Of a DNA stretch of 64,000 bases, positions 1-11,929 are shown one piece after another. The notes under the pieces were generated by a model that had not been told where the DNA came from, did no database searches, and worked only from the letters and a program-made list of their open reading frames with translations. Made by a program: the position numbers and the translations under genes. Every line of letters begins with the position of its first letter. Position 1 is the stretch's first letter. Source of the DNA: Linyphia triangularis (taxonomy: Eukaryota; Arthropoda; Arachnida; Araneae; Linyphiidae); contig OZ021732.1 of the NCBI GenBank assembly GCA_963978545.1, positions 19,575,521-19,639,520 on the forward strand, read 5' to 3'.

Positions 1-1740
1 CAATTTAAAACTAACACAAGTTATGAAGTGTGGCAGTAAATATTAGTAATGAGCCGTTTCTTTCGGCTGATTAGCTGCTTTTTTAAATATTGAGTCACTC
101 AAACATTTTTTTTTTTATTTTTTTTTTTTTTTTCAGTATTAACAACGGTTCTTATTGCATAGGAAAGGTAGCACATGTGGCTGTTCAGCCAAATTTTTAT
201 ATGTATAAGTTAAAATAGCTATACTCAATTCTTAGGAAGACTCGCCTGGTGACAACATTATCAGCACATTTTGAATAAAAGTCAGAAATAATGAGTGAAT
301 GTTCCTCAACAAATAACTTTGTTTATTTCTTGTTGTTTATTTTCTCTGAGAAGGTATGACAGTTGACCCTAGATAGCAGATGTTTGGATGTTCTGTGCAT
401 GCGATTGGAGAATAAATGTGACATTACTATATTGAAAGTAATAAAGAGATAATTCTAAAACAATGAAAAGCTATTTAAAAATATATTATATGATTTTGAT
501 CAATGGTTTCAACTTTGATATCTATGTCAATGGTGATTTAAAATATATATGTTAGTACTGAAACGTTTAATAAAATATGTTTTGAGGTAAGTTTTTAATA
601 CATGGGTGGATTGAAGATTACATTAAAATTCATTCAACATTATTTACACTATAAACACCATAATATTGGTAATTAAATGTGATGCAGTATTTCTCAGATG
701 AAAACTGTTTTTGAATGACATTTTTTAGAAAATGTGCACAACTTTGGGATATTAAATATCTAAAACTTTAACGGCTGCAATGACAGGATTTTTTAACAGA
801 CACCCCATACATTTTTATGGAAGCAAATTTACTAAGTTGAGGGGTTTGGCAATATACTTGGCATGAAGACTTTTCAATGAATATTAATCAAGACTAAACA
901 AATAAATAAAACAAATGTTTAAAATATTTCTAATTTTGGCTTAATCTATTGCCAATTGACTTTTGGTATTTCCTGGGAAATGTTGGTATAACAAATCATT
1001 TTGACAAGATCTTTCATTGAATTAAACGAACTAATCTACAGCATTTGTAGAGTTGACTGGAAGTGTTGACCTCAGACAAACGGACATAAACTTTATGTAC
1101 TATTCTCTCTGCATAATAACAGTGTAGAAAACGAAAAAGAGTAGCAATAGGATTATTTTGTTTTTATTTCATTATTCAAAATGTTTTCAGTTTATCAATA
1201 GGAAAACAGGTAAAAGGTTATTAAATTGCAAATTGCTAAATTCCAAAAAATTAAAAATAAAAGGGTTTTTTTACTCTCTTTATTCTGCAAACATATATTT
1301 CTCATTATGTCTAGTACCAACTCGTAAAAAATAATAAATAAGCTTTTTATTTTGTCTAGAACTGAACAATAAACGAAACAAACAACCTTAATTCAAACAA
1401 ACATTTGTCATAGGACGAATACCAATTCATATGGATATTGCTACAATCTTGTTCAAAAGTTTAGAAAAATCGCTGCTTTTTAATATTTAAAAAAAAAAAA
1501 AATTAAAAAATTGAGAAGAATAAAAGGATATGTATTTGGTATGCAGATGAAAATATGTTGAAGAAGAAAATTAAATGCAAACAATAATAATTATGTATCC
1601 ATATATTAGGGTAGCGAGAAAAATAGCAAGAAAAGGGTATTCAATTTCACGAACAAATATAATTTTAATAATGAAATCAGAAAATTAAACAGTTGTGTGG
1701 CATCTTCTGACACTCACGCATGACACATAATCAATTTTCG
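1..1740. other. AT-rich non-coding DNA
   Basis: No gene, RNA or recognisable mobile element is visible. The stretch has short poly-T and poly-A tracts (around 107-133 and 1491-1502) and no long open frame. It ends where the Tc1-like relic begins. Confidence 0.6.
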
Positions 1741-1744
1741 TGTT

Positions 1745-2660
1745 TTTGATAAATGTTTTAATTTGAGCTATGCGATTCCCAAATCTTAAGAGAACGGTTT
1801 TTAATTCTGAAACCTAACTTGGTTGGGACAGAAGGCTACAATACGTATCCTGAGAATGTCCTACACATCCTGTGTCGGATTGAGAACAGGAGAATTAGAA
1901 GTTCCCTCTCCTGACCGTCTAGAAAGTAATGGCTTCACTTTCAGAGAAGTCTTTGACCAGGCTGAACACTGAGGAGTCACGTTACCATCCATTAAAATAA
2001 TACCAGGACCCATGGCACCTCGATAAAAGCGAACTGTCGGTTCAATCACTTTCTATATATCTATTGCTTATCGACAAAAGATCGAGATCTGGAGGTCTAC
2101 TCGACTGTCTAACATGACCACAGTTCCTTTAATTTGTGAAACCATGCTTTTCCGTGTTGTTTGCTTCCTAAAGTTGAATACACGTTGTCTCCAAATTATG
2201 TAACAGCAATAATCAGTTTCTAAACAGAATCTAGACTCGTTACTGATCATGGCATTTCTCAATTTCTGTTGGCTCCATTGCTTATGTTTTAAGCTTCACT
2301 GTAAACAACCACCCCTATAATAAGATGTGAGTGAAGGTAAATTGATGGTAGTTTGGCATAAAGTCCAACTTGTCCAATTTTTCTGAGAACAGTTTGACTC
2401 GAAACTGTGACTCTTGTGGTGGTTTCAAGGACTGAATTAAGTTGACTGGCAGAAATGTTTCGAAGACATCACGCAGTAATCGTCAAATAACAGTCATGCC
2501 GATTGGTTAGTACTTGTACCCTAGCACTATGACTGTCGTGTAGCATTTACATTTGATTGGGACCTTTTAACCCGTTTGGAGATGTCCCAATGAGGCACAT
2601 CCAGCTCTTATGATATTCCGTTGGCGATCGACCAGATGCTAGTATGCTGATTGTTCTACT
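1745..2660 (-). pseudogene. Degenerate Tc1-like transposase
   Basis: This is a decayed copy of a Tc1/mariner-superfamily transposase, a DDE/D enzyme that cuts and pastes its element at TA sites. Reading the minus strand from about 2660 downwards, family blocks appear in the correct order but in different frames. First comes a weak helix-turn-helix-like stretch. Near 2360-2450 is QLNSVLETTTRVTVSSQTV followed by GLYAKLP, the second DNA-binding block. NESRFCLETD then IIWRQR (2170-2250) is the block that holds the first catalytic D. GPGIILMDGNVTPQ (about 1960-2010) matches the second catalytic D block of the family. PVLNPTQDV (about 1860-1885) matches the SPDLNPIEHVWD region, with the third acidic residue lost. 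Several stops and frameshifts make it non-functional. No terminal inverted repeats could be fixed. The blocks resemble Tc1 copies I recall from spider genomes. Confidence 0.85.
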
Positions 2661-2849
2661 TTGCATCAATATGGCCAAGTTATATTTTTAGGCATCTTTT
2701 GTCTGTATCGTTAAACCGGTTTGCAGCAAAGAGTTGTGAAATTATTTTAAAATTTTTTCATATCACTCGTATTGCATTGTGGACGTTTTGTACTCATTCC
2801 GACCTTCACAGTTGTTATCGTCGACTAAAATGATTTGCATTTTCACAAT

Positions 2850-3234
2850 GTTTTGCCATCCTCTTACGGTTCATCACAAAGTAAATTTGAAAAGCAATTG
2901 CTTTAATCCCTTCTTTTGCGTATGTTACGATCTATACTAAACTAATGCACATAAATGTAGATCTTATACTACTTAAAAAACGAATTCTTCTAATTCAATC
3001 CATATGAAATTTTAAGTACTTATATGTATAACCCGTTCTGGAATCTTACAATAATTACTATTTAAAATTATTTTTCAAATTTTATAAAATTTAATCATTA
3101 TTTCTCATTGAAATAAAACTGCTAACTATTTAAATCGTACTCAATCTTTTAATTCTCCTAAGCTTTGAATTAGTATTGTTTTCGTTTGAAAAAAAGATGC
3201 ATTTCTCCATCATTTGAAACATCCTGACTTTAAA
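2850..3234. other. AT-rich spacer
   Basis: Nothing supported is visible between the Tc1-like relic and the first copy of the dispersed repeat. Confidence 0.5.
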
Positions 3235-3740
3235 AAAAGTAGTCTAGAAAAAATGTTTGTGTGGACAGCATAACTCCCAAACGAATTGACCTACGAAGTT
3301 CAAATTTAGTGTACGCGTTAGTGGCTTGTCATGTGACCTGTCATTAAGATTTTCGTCAACATTGTGCATGCGCATAAGGTATCTGTCTTTAAAGAAATCA
3401 AGTTTTACATGAATTTGTAAAAAAACGGTTCTAACGATTTGGATAAAAATGTGATAATGCCTCTTAAAGTGTTATAAAAATCCCCACCTCCGAAATTTCC
3501 GTAAAAATGCTATAAAGGTGTAAAATGTTGAAAAAAAAAATAATGTCTTCGACAAAGAGTTCTTTTTCCTTGAGCATCGCACATCAACAATCGTTTCTCT
3601 CCTTTCCTTTATTTCACTTACAAAAGAAGATAATGTAAGACTTATCGAAAAGTATAACATAACAATATTTGTTGTTTTTGCCAATGAAAGGATTATCACC
3701 AAAACCTCGCCAAACCGGCCATTTTTTCCAGTGAATAAAA
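3235..3740 (+). repeat. Dispersed repeat, copy 1
   Basis: This copy aligns by eye, in the same orientation, with 14275-14712. Shared landmarks in order are the segment around GAATTGACCTACGAAG, the block GGTTCTAACGATTT followed by ATAAAA, a run of CCCCACCTCCGAAATTTCC (copy 2 has a close variant), GCTATAAAGG, CATCAACAATCG, and a closing block ending in CAGTG near 3733. The two copies are strongly diverged. There is no coding potential. It is likely an old interspersed element of unknown class. Confidence 0.65.
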
Positions 3741-3779
3741 ATATGAAAATTATATTAGAGTGCAATTGAAGAATGTGCG

Positions 3780-5364
3780 ATGTACCACCATGCTCGATTT
3801 TTATTTCTACACTAATTTCTTAGTGTTTCAGGGAGTTTTGGATTCCTCCATGCCTGAAACTGCAGTGAGTTATTTTTACTATTAATTTTTATTCTTATCG
3901 AAACAAATCTTTATAAATGTATACTCAGAGTATAAACACATTTTAAACATTGCATATTGACTTCTTCAATTAAGGACGAAAAGTGGAAAATGACCTAGGT
4001 ACAAAAAAAAATCGAAAATCTTTTTTTATGGGGAAATGTCCTAAAGACTAAGCTAAACAAAGTGGAAGCGCCCAAAGGGCGAACTCCAGTAGCAATAGTT
4101 CAAATTCATTCTGAAGTATGTACTTAAGCATTGCTTTAAGTACCATATGCGATCATTTTTCGGCTCTCCTGAGAAATTTTCATTTTCATTTAGGTCGTTT
4201 TCATTTCTAGTCATCAATTGTCAATATTCATATAAATGAACTTTTTCTATCACTTTCATTGAGAATTTTGGTAATTTTTTTTTGTGTTTGAAAATAAATC
4301 GAAAAAGTATCTAATGCATCCAGTAGCCCAAATCACTATTTTAAATGTTCAAATTTAATTTTCCACAAGTAAAAGTAATATTTTACTATTTATCATACAC
4401 ACATGCATTTATTAATAAAAAAAAAATTATATTATTTATTTAGGTTTATTCACTAAACATCAATTTTTAATTCCCTACTCTTCACTGTCCCCTTGCAGTG
4501 CCAGTTAAGAATGGAATATTCTTAGTTTCATAACTTTTGAATCATGTTATTTTCAGGAAAGCAAGTCCACTTACAACCACTGACTTCACTAATTTCATAC
4601 TTCGTTAAACGGTAGCGACTTTCAAACAAATTTCGTGGCCTCATTTATTTTGCCACTACACGGTCTGTGATAAATTGCTTCAAGTCCCTGACACATGTCA
4701 CACAACACGAGAAATGCAGTCAGGACAATCTTCATGGATGACACACACACATTCTGGAAGTTTGTGTCCATGTTTGTGATGTCAAGCCCCAACACCAAGT
4801 GCAAATGTTTTGCTTCTAGAAGACATAAATTTAGAGATTTAGTTCACTCCAGGGAGTTAGGTTCTGAATTTACGATTCTCTCTCTGTTAAATAGCGTCGT
4901 AAAAGCTGGGTAATTTTTCACACCCACTGACGAATTTGGTAGGGGTTTTATTGAGTAAAAATACTCGTTATTTTCTTTTGATAAGTAGATAATACCATAA
5001 TAAGAATGGATATAATTAGGTTTTATTTTATGAGAAATTTTATGAGTTTATAATTTTTTTTTTCAGAGTATAGTTTTATTGCATGGAAATGAACTTAATA
5101 AGTATATGCAAAGTATTCAATCACTTCTTAAATTTCATTTAATAGGTAATAGTTTTTACAGTAACTAAATTTAAGAGGCAAGATAATTAGTTCAATTATT
5201 CCTTTCTGAAATATAACAATAAAATATTTCATTTAAAATGAATAAGGCAGAGACAGCTCATTTTTTAAGTACCTTACCCTTGCTGTAAATATAAAATAAT
5301 ATTTTATATAAATTTCAATACTTCTTTCCCACATTGATTGAATATAAACATTTGAATCAGTTGT

Positions 5365-5399
<35 letters not shown>

Positions 5400-6810
5400 A
5401 ATCAAAATACACGTTTATCAAATTAAATTTGAGATTAATGTTTTGTAATAATTTCAACTTAAAAATGTTTTTTTTTTTTAAACCGAAATCTAATACATTA
5501 CTTTTTCATACCGAGACATAATACTCATTTATTCTATTTATTAAATTTCAAGTTCAAATCCTTATTGAATTCAAGAACTGTAAAGATTCTGATTTAATTA
5601 AGTTAAATTATTCCAGTATTTTTAATATTCGAAGTTACAACTTGAAGAAAATGCTAAAAAATAATTCTATAACACTTTTATCCAAGTAACATGGCAATTA
5701 TTTGAAGTGGCAATATACAAATTGCGCATTTGTGAATTTAATTGCCATTATAAAGATATAAATAAGATATTGCAAGTACACAAGTTAAACCATCATTCCA
5801 CCAGACCAAAATAAAAAAGTGTATGTTTATTACACATTATTATAAACTAAATATGCAAATATGTAATTATTGGCAACAATACACAAGCAAGTTTTAGCTG
5901 AGGAATCTTATTATTGTTGTTATTATTATAATTTCTACACTTATCTGTGTTAAGTAGTTAACTAAAGTATTTTTGTTATTGGAAAGATGAAATTTTTCTA
6001 GAAACAGCAATTTTAAGTTTTTAGACATAACGAAAACTTTGTAAGTAGCTTTTAGCATTTAGTATTTGCCAACACATTAAAATAAAATCATTTAAATTTA
6101 AAACTATTAACACTTTAATAACTAAAAAATTAAAATATTGTTCTTTTATTAATGTAACCCATTGCACAAACATAATTTTCTTTTAAATAAAAATTATTTC
6201 GAATCACTAGAAGTTTCCTCACCGCTAGCCAAACCCAGAGCTCGTTATGCTTGTGGATTACTAAAAATACATTATAACTGATTCCGTCATCGAAAGCTTT
6301 GTGATACGAAATGTTCAGGAAATTGATTAATTATGAATTGCTATCTTTAACATATCGAGCACATAGTCTTTGAAATAATAGGATTTAAATCAATATTAAC
6401 TCTTATTGAACTTTCATAATCAAGGTTCTTAGTACTGTGTATTACAATCTGAATAATAAAACTTTTTAAATTGATAAAATTTTATACAAAATAAGTTTTT
6501 TTAATAATAAGTAATACCATAAATTTACCTTATTTTTGAAAACTACTACCTAAAATACTGCTCTCAAAAACGTAAGTGGAAAAATGCGATTTATTCTTAG
6601 CTATACACCATTTGTGATTCCCGAAAATGTTTGACAAACCAATGCATACTTTTAAAACAGTGTGTAGATTTGTGAATGATAAAAAGTCATCAAAGATTTC
6701 ATAAGTTGTCTGTAGCGTTGCCATGTATAATTCTCTTTTTATCGCAGAATTCAAAACTGCACATCTGGCTACCCTTCATTTTATCTCCCTACTTCACTTG
6801 AATATGGGAG
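3780..6810. other. AT-rich non-coding DNA
   Basis: No gene is recognised. A 30-base poly-T lies at 5367-5396. A slightly less AT-rich patch at 4560-4920 carries 60-72 codon open frames on both strands; neither matches a family I know. Otherwise nothing is visible. Confidence 0.5.
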
Positions 6811-6816
6811 GGGGGG

Positions 6817-6926
<110 letters not shown>

Positions 6927-7466
6927 TTTGTAACTAACTTCAACACGTCAAATCGGCGTCGTTATTTTAATGTTCTGATTTTCTTAATTGATTTTCTATA
7001 ATATGGTCTATATTGTGGAATAATTTAAAAATGAAACTATACTTATTTCAGATACTTTTCCGTTGTTAATATAAAAACAAACATAAATAGCTCAAGATTA
7101 AACTTGCATTTCGAAATTTAGATATTTAATAATTTCAAAACTAAATTTCAAAAAGGCTTATGTTAGCATTTTAGTAAGATATATACCACTGTACCTACAA
7201 ATATTAGATTACTGTAGCTGCTAGTTTTTCCTGAAGAAGACGACGCATGAAAAATGAAAATGTATTTCTTAATGCATAGTAATTAAAAAATATAATTCTC
7301 AACCTCTAAATATTTCTTCTCAGCAGAGTTCTCAGACATATATTTTCAAATGTGTAAGATCTCATACTTTTAAATCCAATACTTTTTTTTTTCTTTTTTT
7401 TTTTTTTTTGCTGTTAAGAATGGCGTGCGGAATGAAAATTGCGAAACAGTGGCGACACTTTTTATT

Positions 7467-7468
<2 letters not shown>

Positions 7469-7499
<31 letters not shown>
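7469..7499. repeat. Poly-T tract, 31 bases
   Basis: This is an uninterrupted T run with a shorter T-rich tract just upstream (7383-7409). It carries no other signal. Confidence 0.95.
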
Positions 7500-7502
<3 letters not shown>

Positions 7503-7623
7503 ATAGAGATATATTGTAATATATATAAATTCATAAAATCACAAATGTATTTTACTTGTAATTAAACATAATTTTTCTAGATATAATTCTTTAAAAAACT
7601 TGCAATATCTCGAAATGCACAAA

Positions 7624-8078
7624 GGGTTATTCCATGTCAAATCAACACGGCTCCCAACCCGACCCCTTTAGAATTTCATAAAATTTGGTTCACTTATTAG
7701 ATTCATAGATAAAAGAAAAAATGCCAAATATTAGGTTTGAATCTCGTTTGGTTTCCAAAATATAGAGTTTCAAAAATGGACCAAAAGTGCAAAATTTCGT
7801 ATTTCTTGCTTTACATATTTGGGTATAATATTTTCCCTAAATATCATAAAATATTGATTTTGATGTCAAAAGAAAGAAAAAGATTTGATCTTTCTAATGA
7901 TGTATTATTTACGTGTATTTTTTTAAATTTTAATTTTAAGGTCAAACAATTTGACCTTTGACCTTGAATATCTCAAAAAATTGTATTTTTATTTTTTTCA
8001 AAAAAATATATATTATTCTTACATCAATTCTCTTCACAAATATATTAGTCTCATTTTGGGACCGCAATGGGATGTCAA
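7624..8078 (+). repeat. Left TIR of long-TIR transposon
   Basis: This is the 455 bp left arm, matched by 9862-10326 in reverse. It includes a 13 bp TGACCTTTGACCT direct-repeat motif at 7952-7964 that overlaps an inverted GGTCAAA/TTTGACC pair. Its own 74-codon open frame is a chance product: the arm is non-coding in the other copy. Confidence 0.88.
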
Positions 8079-8676
8079 GTTATAAATTCCAATCGTAACT
8101 GTAGCCCCACTCTTATCTTACAAAAACTGTTTATATTTAAATAGCTTTTCCTTTTAAAATATCTTTATATACATGTAATGCAAATAAAACTTTAGCCTTA
8201 ATTATTAGCTAAAAACTATAATTATTTATCTTTAATTTGTTATAACTTTTTAACTTTAAGAGCAAAAACTAATTGTTTACTTATACATTGAAAAAAATTA
8301 CATTTTTCAGCATTGCATTAAGTATGCAAACATCGTTTGCTGTAAAATTAAAAAACATGACATAGATAATTGGTAATAATGAGCTTTTGAGATAATTATT
8401 TAAAAGGAATGTTGAATGCAATCAGAAACATTTGTTCATACAAATTATTTGGAAAAAATCATATTTCGAAATTAGAAAACAGAAATACTTAAAAAATTTC
8501 TATTGATACATTAACTTTAAACGATTGTTGAAACTAATTTATTAGATGCATAAGTAACTTCCTAACATATGTAACTTCTATTAATTATTGCGAGTCTTTT
8601 TCACTTGATTCATTGCATATGTAACTATTGATTTTATAATTTATTTTTTTGTTTGACTTTTTTTTCGACCATGGAA

Positions 8677-9520
8677 TTAGAATACATTTTGCACAGAAGT
8701 TGGTAGATAGAAATGGGTCTGAATGTATGAAATTTTTGAGTACCTGGAATAGTTAGGGCGCTTAAGAATCGTTTCTGAAGGAAGATTTTTTTCTCTTTCA
8801 TACTGTAAGGAAGTTACATATGCAAACTGCATTCCTTCAATATTGGCAGTTGCCCATTCGATTAACTGTCGAGAAGTCATTATCTGATCTTTATATGTGG
8901 GTGCTGCAAACTGGCACGAGCGGCTAGCCTTTTTATGGTACCTCCAATGCCTTCTGAAACTCCTTTACCATGGGCAGTGGCAAAAAAATTCCATTCTGCT
9001 TGAATTCCAAAATATTTTTTATGGAAACACTGGTTTATAAAAAAATTCGATTTTTGTAGTGAGAAGCTGCACCATCAGAAAAGTACAAAAGTTTGTTAAG
9101 TTTCACATTGAATTTTTTTTCGATGAATTCGATCAAGTGCCTTTGGAATAAGTGAACTGCTGTTGCGTCATGGTGGAGACAGTCAGAAACAACTACGAAA
9201 TTAAAATTGTCTACGACTTGGTCAGTGTATCTTCTATAATTAACCCCAAATGGATGTATAGTCGCTTGAGAAATATTCCATTGGAATCCTTGAATTGCAT
9301 CTTGAAGAATAAAAGAGTAATTTTCAGAAAACTCACAAACAGCTGCATATTCACCTGATTTCAGATTTTGTTTACAAGTACTGAAAAAAGATGATTGTTC
9401 CTTAGCAATGAATGATTGCCGTAGAAGTTTGGTAAGTTTATCCAGAAACGAATCAATAAAGTCATCACAAGGGCTCGACAAAGTTTCAAAGGTAGATTCA
9501 AGGGTATGCTTAGTAATTCA
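8677..9520 (-). pseudogene. Transposase-like gene, one frameshift
   Basis: This is the only gene inside the long-TIR element and is probably its transposase. The minus-strand frame is open from about 9520 with no ATG, so the true start or an upstream exon is missing. In order it shows FIDSFLDKLTKLL (helical), FSENYSFILQDAIQGFQWN, SDCLHHDATAVHLFQ, YFSDGAASHYKNR, AEWNFFATAHGKG and GGTIKRLAARASLQHP, ending with an IEGMQFAYVT block. The conserved D and E residues in the SEN, SDC and FSDG blocks would suit an RNase H-like DDE core; this is inference. I recall similar uncharacterised proteins in arthropod repeats. The frame slips by one base near 8888 and again near 9040, after YKNR, so it is probably dead. 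The first catalytic residue and the superfamily remain open. Confidence 0.75.
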
Positions 9521-9654
9521 TATAACAGGTATTTTTGTCTACATATGTTTAGAAATTTAAAAACATTTGAAATAAATTTACCATTTAAAAAACAATCCTT
9601 TGATTTTTGCGTTCTAATATCTAACAGAAAGCTTCGGGAGGGGATATATTCCCA

Positions 9655-9682
9655 TATACTTTCCCCTGGCTACGCCACTGAA
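9655..9682 (-). other. Short transposon-end-like motif
   Basis: The minus strand reads CAGTGGCGTAGCCAGGGG here. Many arthropod repeats, including some hAT-type ends, start with CAGTGGCG-like sequence. No partner end was found nearby, so this is either a solo relic nested in the long-TIR element or part of its own non-coding DNA. Confidence 0.3.
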
Positions 9683-9861
9683 TAAAAGAACCAAGATGAA
9701 AATCTTCACCATTTCCTTTCTTTTGAAAACTAATCAATTTACACTCGATTCCCTGTATATTCGACTACATTAGGATATGCAAATATGGGATTCTTCTGTT
9801 CGCACTCAAAGACGATTATTGCGTGAAATTAAGGACAAGAGTTAACATTTGAATTTATATT

Positions 9862-10326
9862 TTGGCATCCCATTGCGGTCCCATTATGAAACTAAAGTAA
9901 TTGTGTAGAGAATTAATGTAAGAATAACATATATTTTTTTGAAAAAAATAAAAATACCCTTTTTTGAGATATTCAATGTCAAAGGTCAAATCATTTGACC
10001 TTAAAATGAAAATTTAAAAAAATATTTATAAATAATACATAATTAAAAAGATCACATCTTTATCTTTTTTTAGACACCAAAATCAATGTTCTATGATAAT
10101 TAGGGACAAAATTATAACCAGATATATAAAGCAAGAAATGCGAAATTTTGACCTTTTGTCCCATTTTTGAAGCTCCGCATTTCAGAAACCAAATGATATT
10201 CAAACCTAATATTGGCCATTTTTTCTTTTCTCTATAAACCCAACAAGTGAGCAAAATTTTATTAAATTCTGAAGGGGTCGGGTTGAAAATGTCACTTTTT
10301 TGTGTTGATTTGACATGGAATGACCC
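9862..10326 (-). repeat. Right TIR of long-TIR transposon
   Basis: This is the 465 bp right arm. It carries a perfect 21 bp palindrome at 9982-10002 (arms AAGGTCAAAT, one-base centre), at the position equivalent to the GGTCA cluster in the left arm. Confidence 0.88.
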
Positions 10327-10330
10327 CAAA

Positions 10331-11349
10331 GCTGAAGAAATTATTTAACGAACCCATTTATTATTCTTGAAGCGTCGACTCCAATGACCATTAACATGTC
10401 GGGTCAAATTACAACAATCATCAACGGAGTAGTAGTCAAGCAGTTATTCTGTAAGTGGGTATAAATGTTTCCACGATATCCATTTAACAGATTTCTGTGA
10501 TTCAAACTGAAATACCTCGTGTAGCAATTTTATTAAAAAAAAATCTAGTTTAACATTGCTTGACTACTTGTAATTGGAAAATGGTAGAGCTCACAAATTA
10601 CAGTGGAAACAGCAATTCCAACATTGAAAAATGGCCAATGTAACTATGTGTAATTCTAACTTCGTAGTTCCATTAGAACAATTTTCTATTAGATGTGATT
10701 TTAAGTGTTTTCATTAAAAATAATGGCAAAATGTAGCTATTTCACGGTATACATATTCCTTTAACTACCATAATTTCTCAACCCGTTCTTCTACAGGGAA
10801 ATTTTCCATAGCATCAATGTAATTTTTAATCAATTTAAAGTAATGGTTAGTAATGAATGATGGATATTAAATGGGGGACATCGGAAAACAGTTGTCGAGT
10901 AACTTTAGACGTTCATTTCAATTTAAATACACTTACTTTGAAAAGAGTAAATTGGTACAATGATACTTATTATAGTAAACTACGAATTTTACTTCTGAGT
11001 TGAGTACTGTTGCAGTGAGTGGTTCAACTAAATGAATAACAATGGGTTTTACTTTGTATACGTACAAGTGGATCCATGCTCAACTTGTGCAATTAAGAGG
11101 ATTCGGTACTCTCTATACATGTGATGTTAAATTACCTACTTTCGATGCATCTTTTCTTAAAAAGTATTTGACAAATGTGTTTGGAATTTTTATATATGTC
11201 AAATGGATTTTATACAAGAATCTTAGGTTAAAATGAGTTAAACCGAATTTTTTTACACAATTTTACCTAATCTTCAATTTATTTGTTTTGAAAAAAACAA
11301 AAAAACATTTTTCACAAAATTCTTGGGGGGAGGGTTATAACTCCGGGTA
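10331..11349. other. AT-rich non-coding DNA
   Basis: No gene or element is recognised. A 64-codon open frame at 11042-11236 has no family resemblance. Confidence 0.5.
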
Positions 11350-11391
11350 CTTATTTATTGATGGTACTTATGAGTCATGTCAATAAATAAG
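11350..11391. repeat. Hairpin, 12 bp perfect arms
   Basis: The arm CTTATTTATTGA (11350-11361) pairs with TCAATAAATAAG (11380-11391) across an 18-base loop. The function is unknown. Confidence 0.7.
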
Positions 11392-11516
11392 GGGCAAAAG
11401 TGAAACTGCACCTCATATGAGTCTGTGTGAGATGAACAGCTGAACATTTAATACCAGACAATCACGACAGCCTTACTTCGGAAAGAGATACCAACTAGTT
11501 ATAACGTAAAATACGT

Positions 11517-11925
11517 ACCATAACAACAATAATAATAATATGTACCCTAACAGCGTAAATTATGTGCCACAGGTTCCTCCAATATCAAAATGTACCATCT
11601 TTCACTTGAAATGCATAAACGTACAATTTTCTGAGAAATCCATGAATTCTTAATTTTGGAAAACTTATGTACATTTTGAGATTAACAATTTATTATCATT
11701 AAAATATAACTTCATATAATTACTAGTGTACCACAACATTATATGTAAACTAACAGCGTAAAATATGTGCCACAACAATAGCTTCATGTTCTCCCAATAT
11801 CAAAATGCAACACGATTGAACGTAAAACTTTCTGAGAAATTCATGAATTCTTAATTTCAGAAAACTTACGTAGATTTTGAGATTTGCATTTTATTATCAG
11901 TAAAATATAAACATATCATTACATC
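11517..11925 (+). repeat. Tandem duplication, ~203 bp unit
   Basis: Two head-to-tail diverged copies are present. TAACAGCGTAAA starts at 11548 and 11751; each copy continues with ATGTGCCACA, CCAATATCAAAATG, TTCTGAGAAAT, CATGAATTCTTAATTT and a TAAAATATAA tail. The unit is non-coding. Confidence 0.85.
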
Positions 11926-11929
11926 ATTG

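Larger units (their letters stand above)
7624..10326. mobile_element. DNA transposon with ~460 bp TIRs
   Basis: The left arm 7624-8078 and right arm 9862-10326 are reverse complements at roughly 85% by eye, with small indels. Both ends open with GGGT(T/C)ATTCCATGTCAA and both inner ends close with GGGACCGCAATGGGATG. The flanks carry CAAA on both sides (7620-7623 and 10327-10330; CAAAG if the first G is included), a candidate target-site duplication of 4-5 bp. The single internal gene lies on the minus strand (8677-9520) and encodes a transposase-like protein. TIRs of this length on a 2.7 kb element are unusual for Tc1/mariner, hAT or piggyBac. I cannot assign a superfamily. The frameshift in the gene and the arm divergence suggest an old, inactive copy. 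Confidence 0.85.

Noticed and set aside
4622..4913. Overlapping frames of 60-72 codons, possible exon
   Set aside because: No motif or splice signal convinced me; both strands are equally open.
7737..7961. 74-codon frame on the plus strand
   Set aside because: It lies in the left TIR of the long-TIR element; the mirrored frame (10060-10329) is not conserved as a protein.
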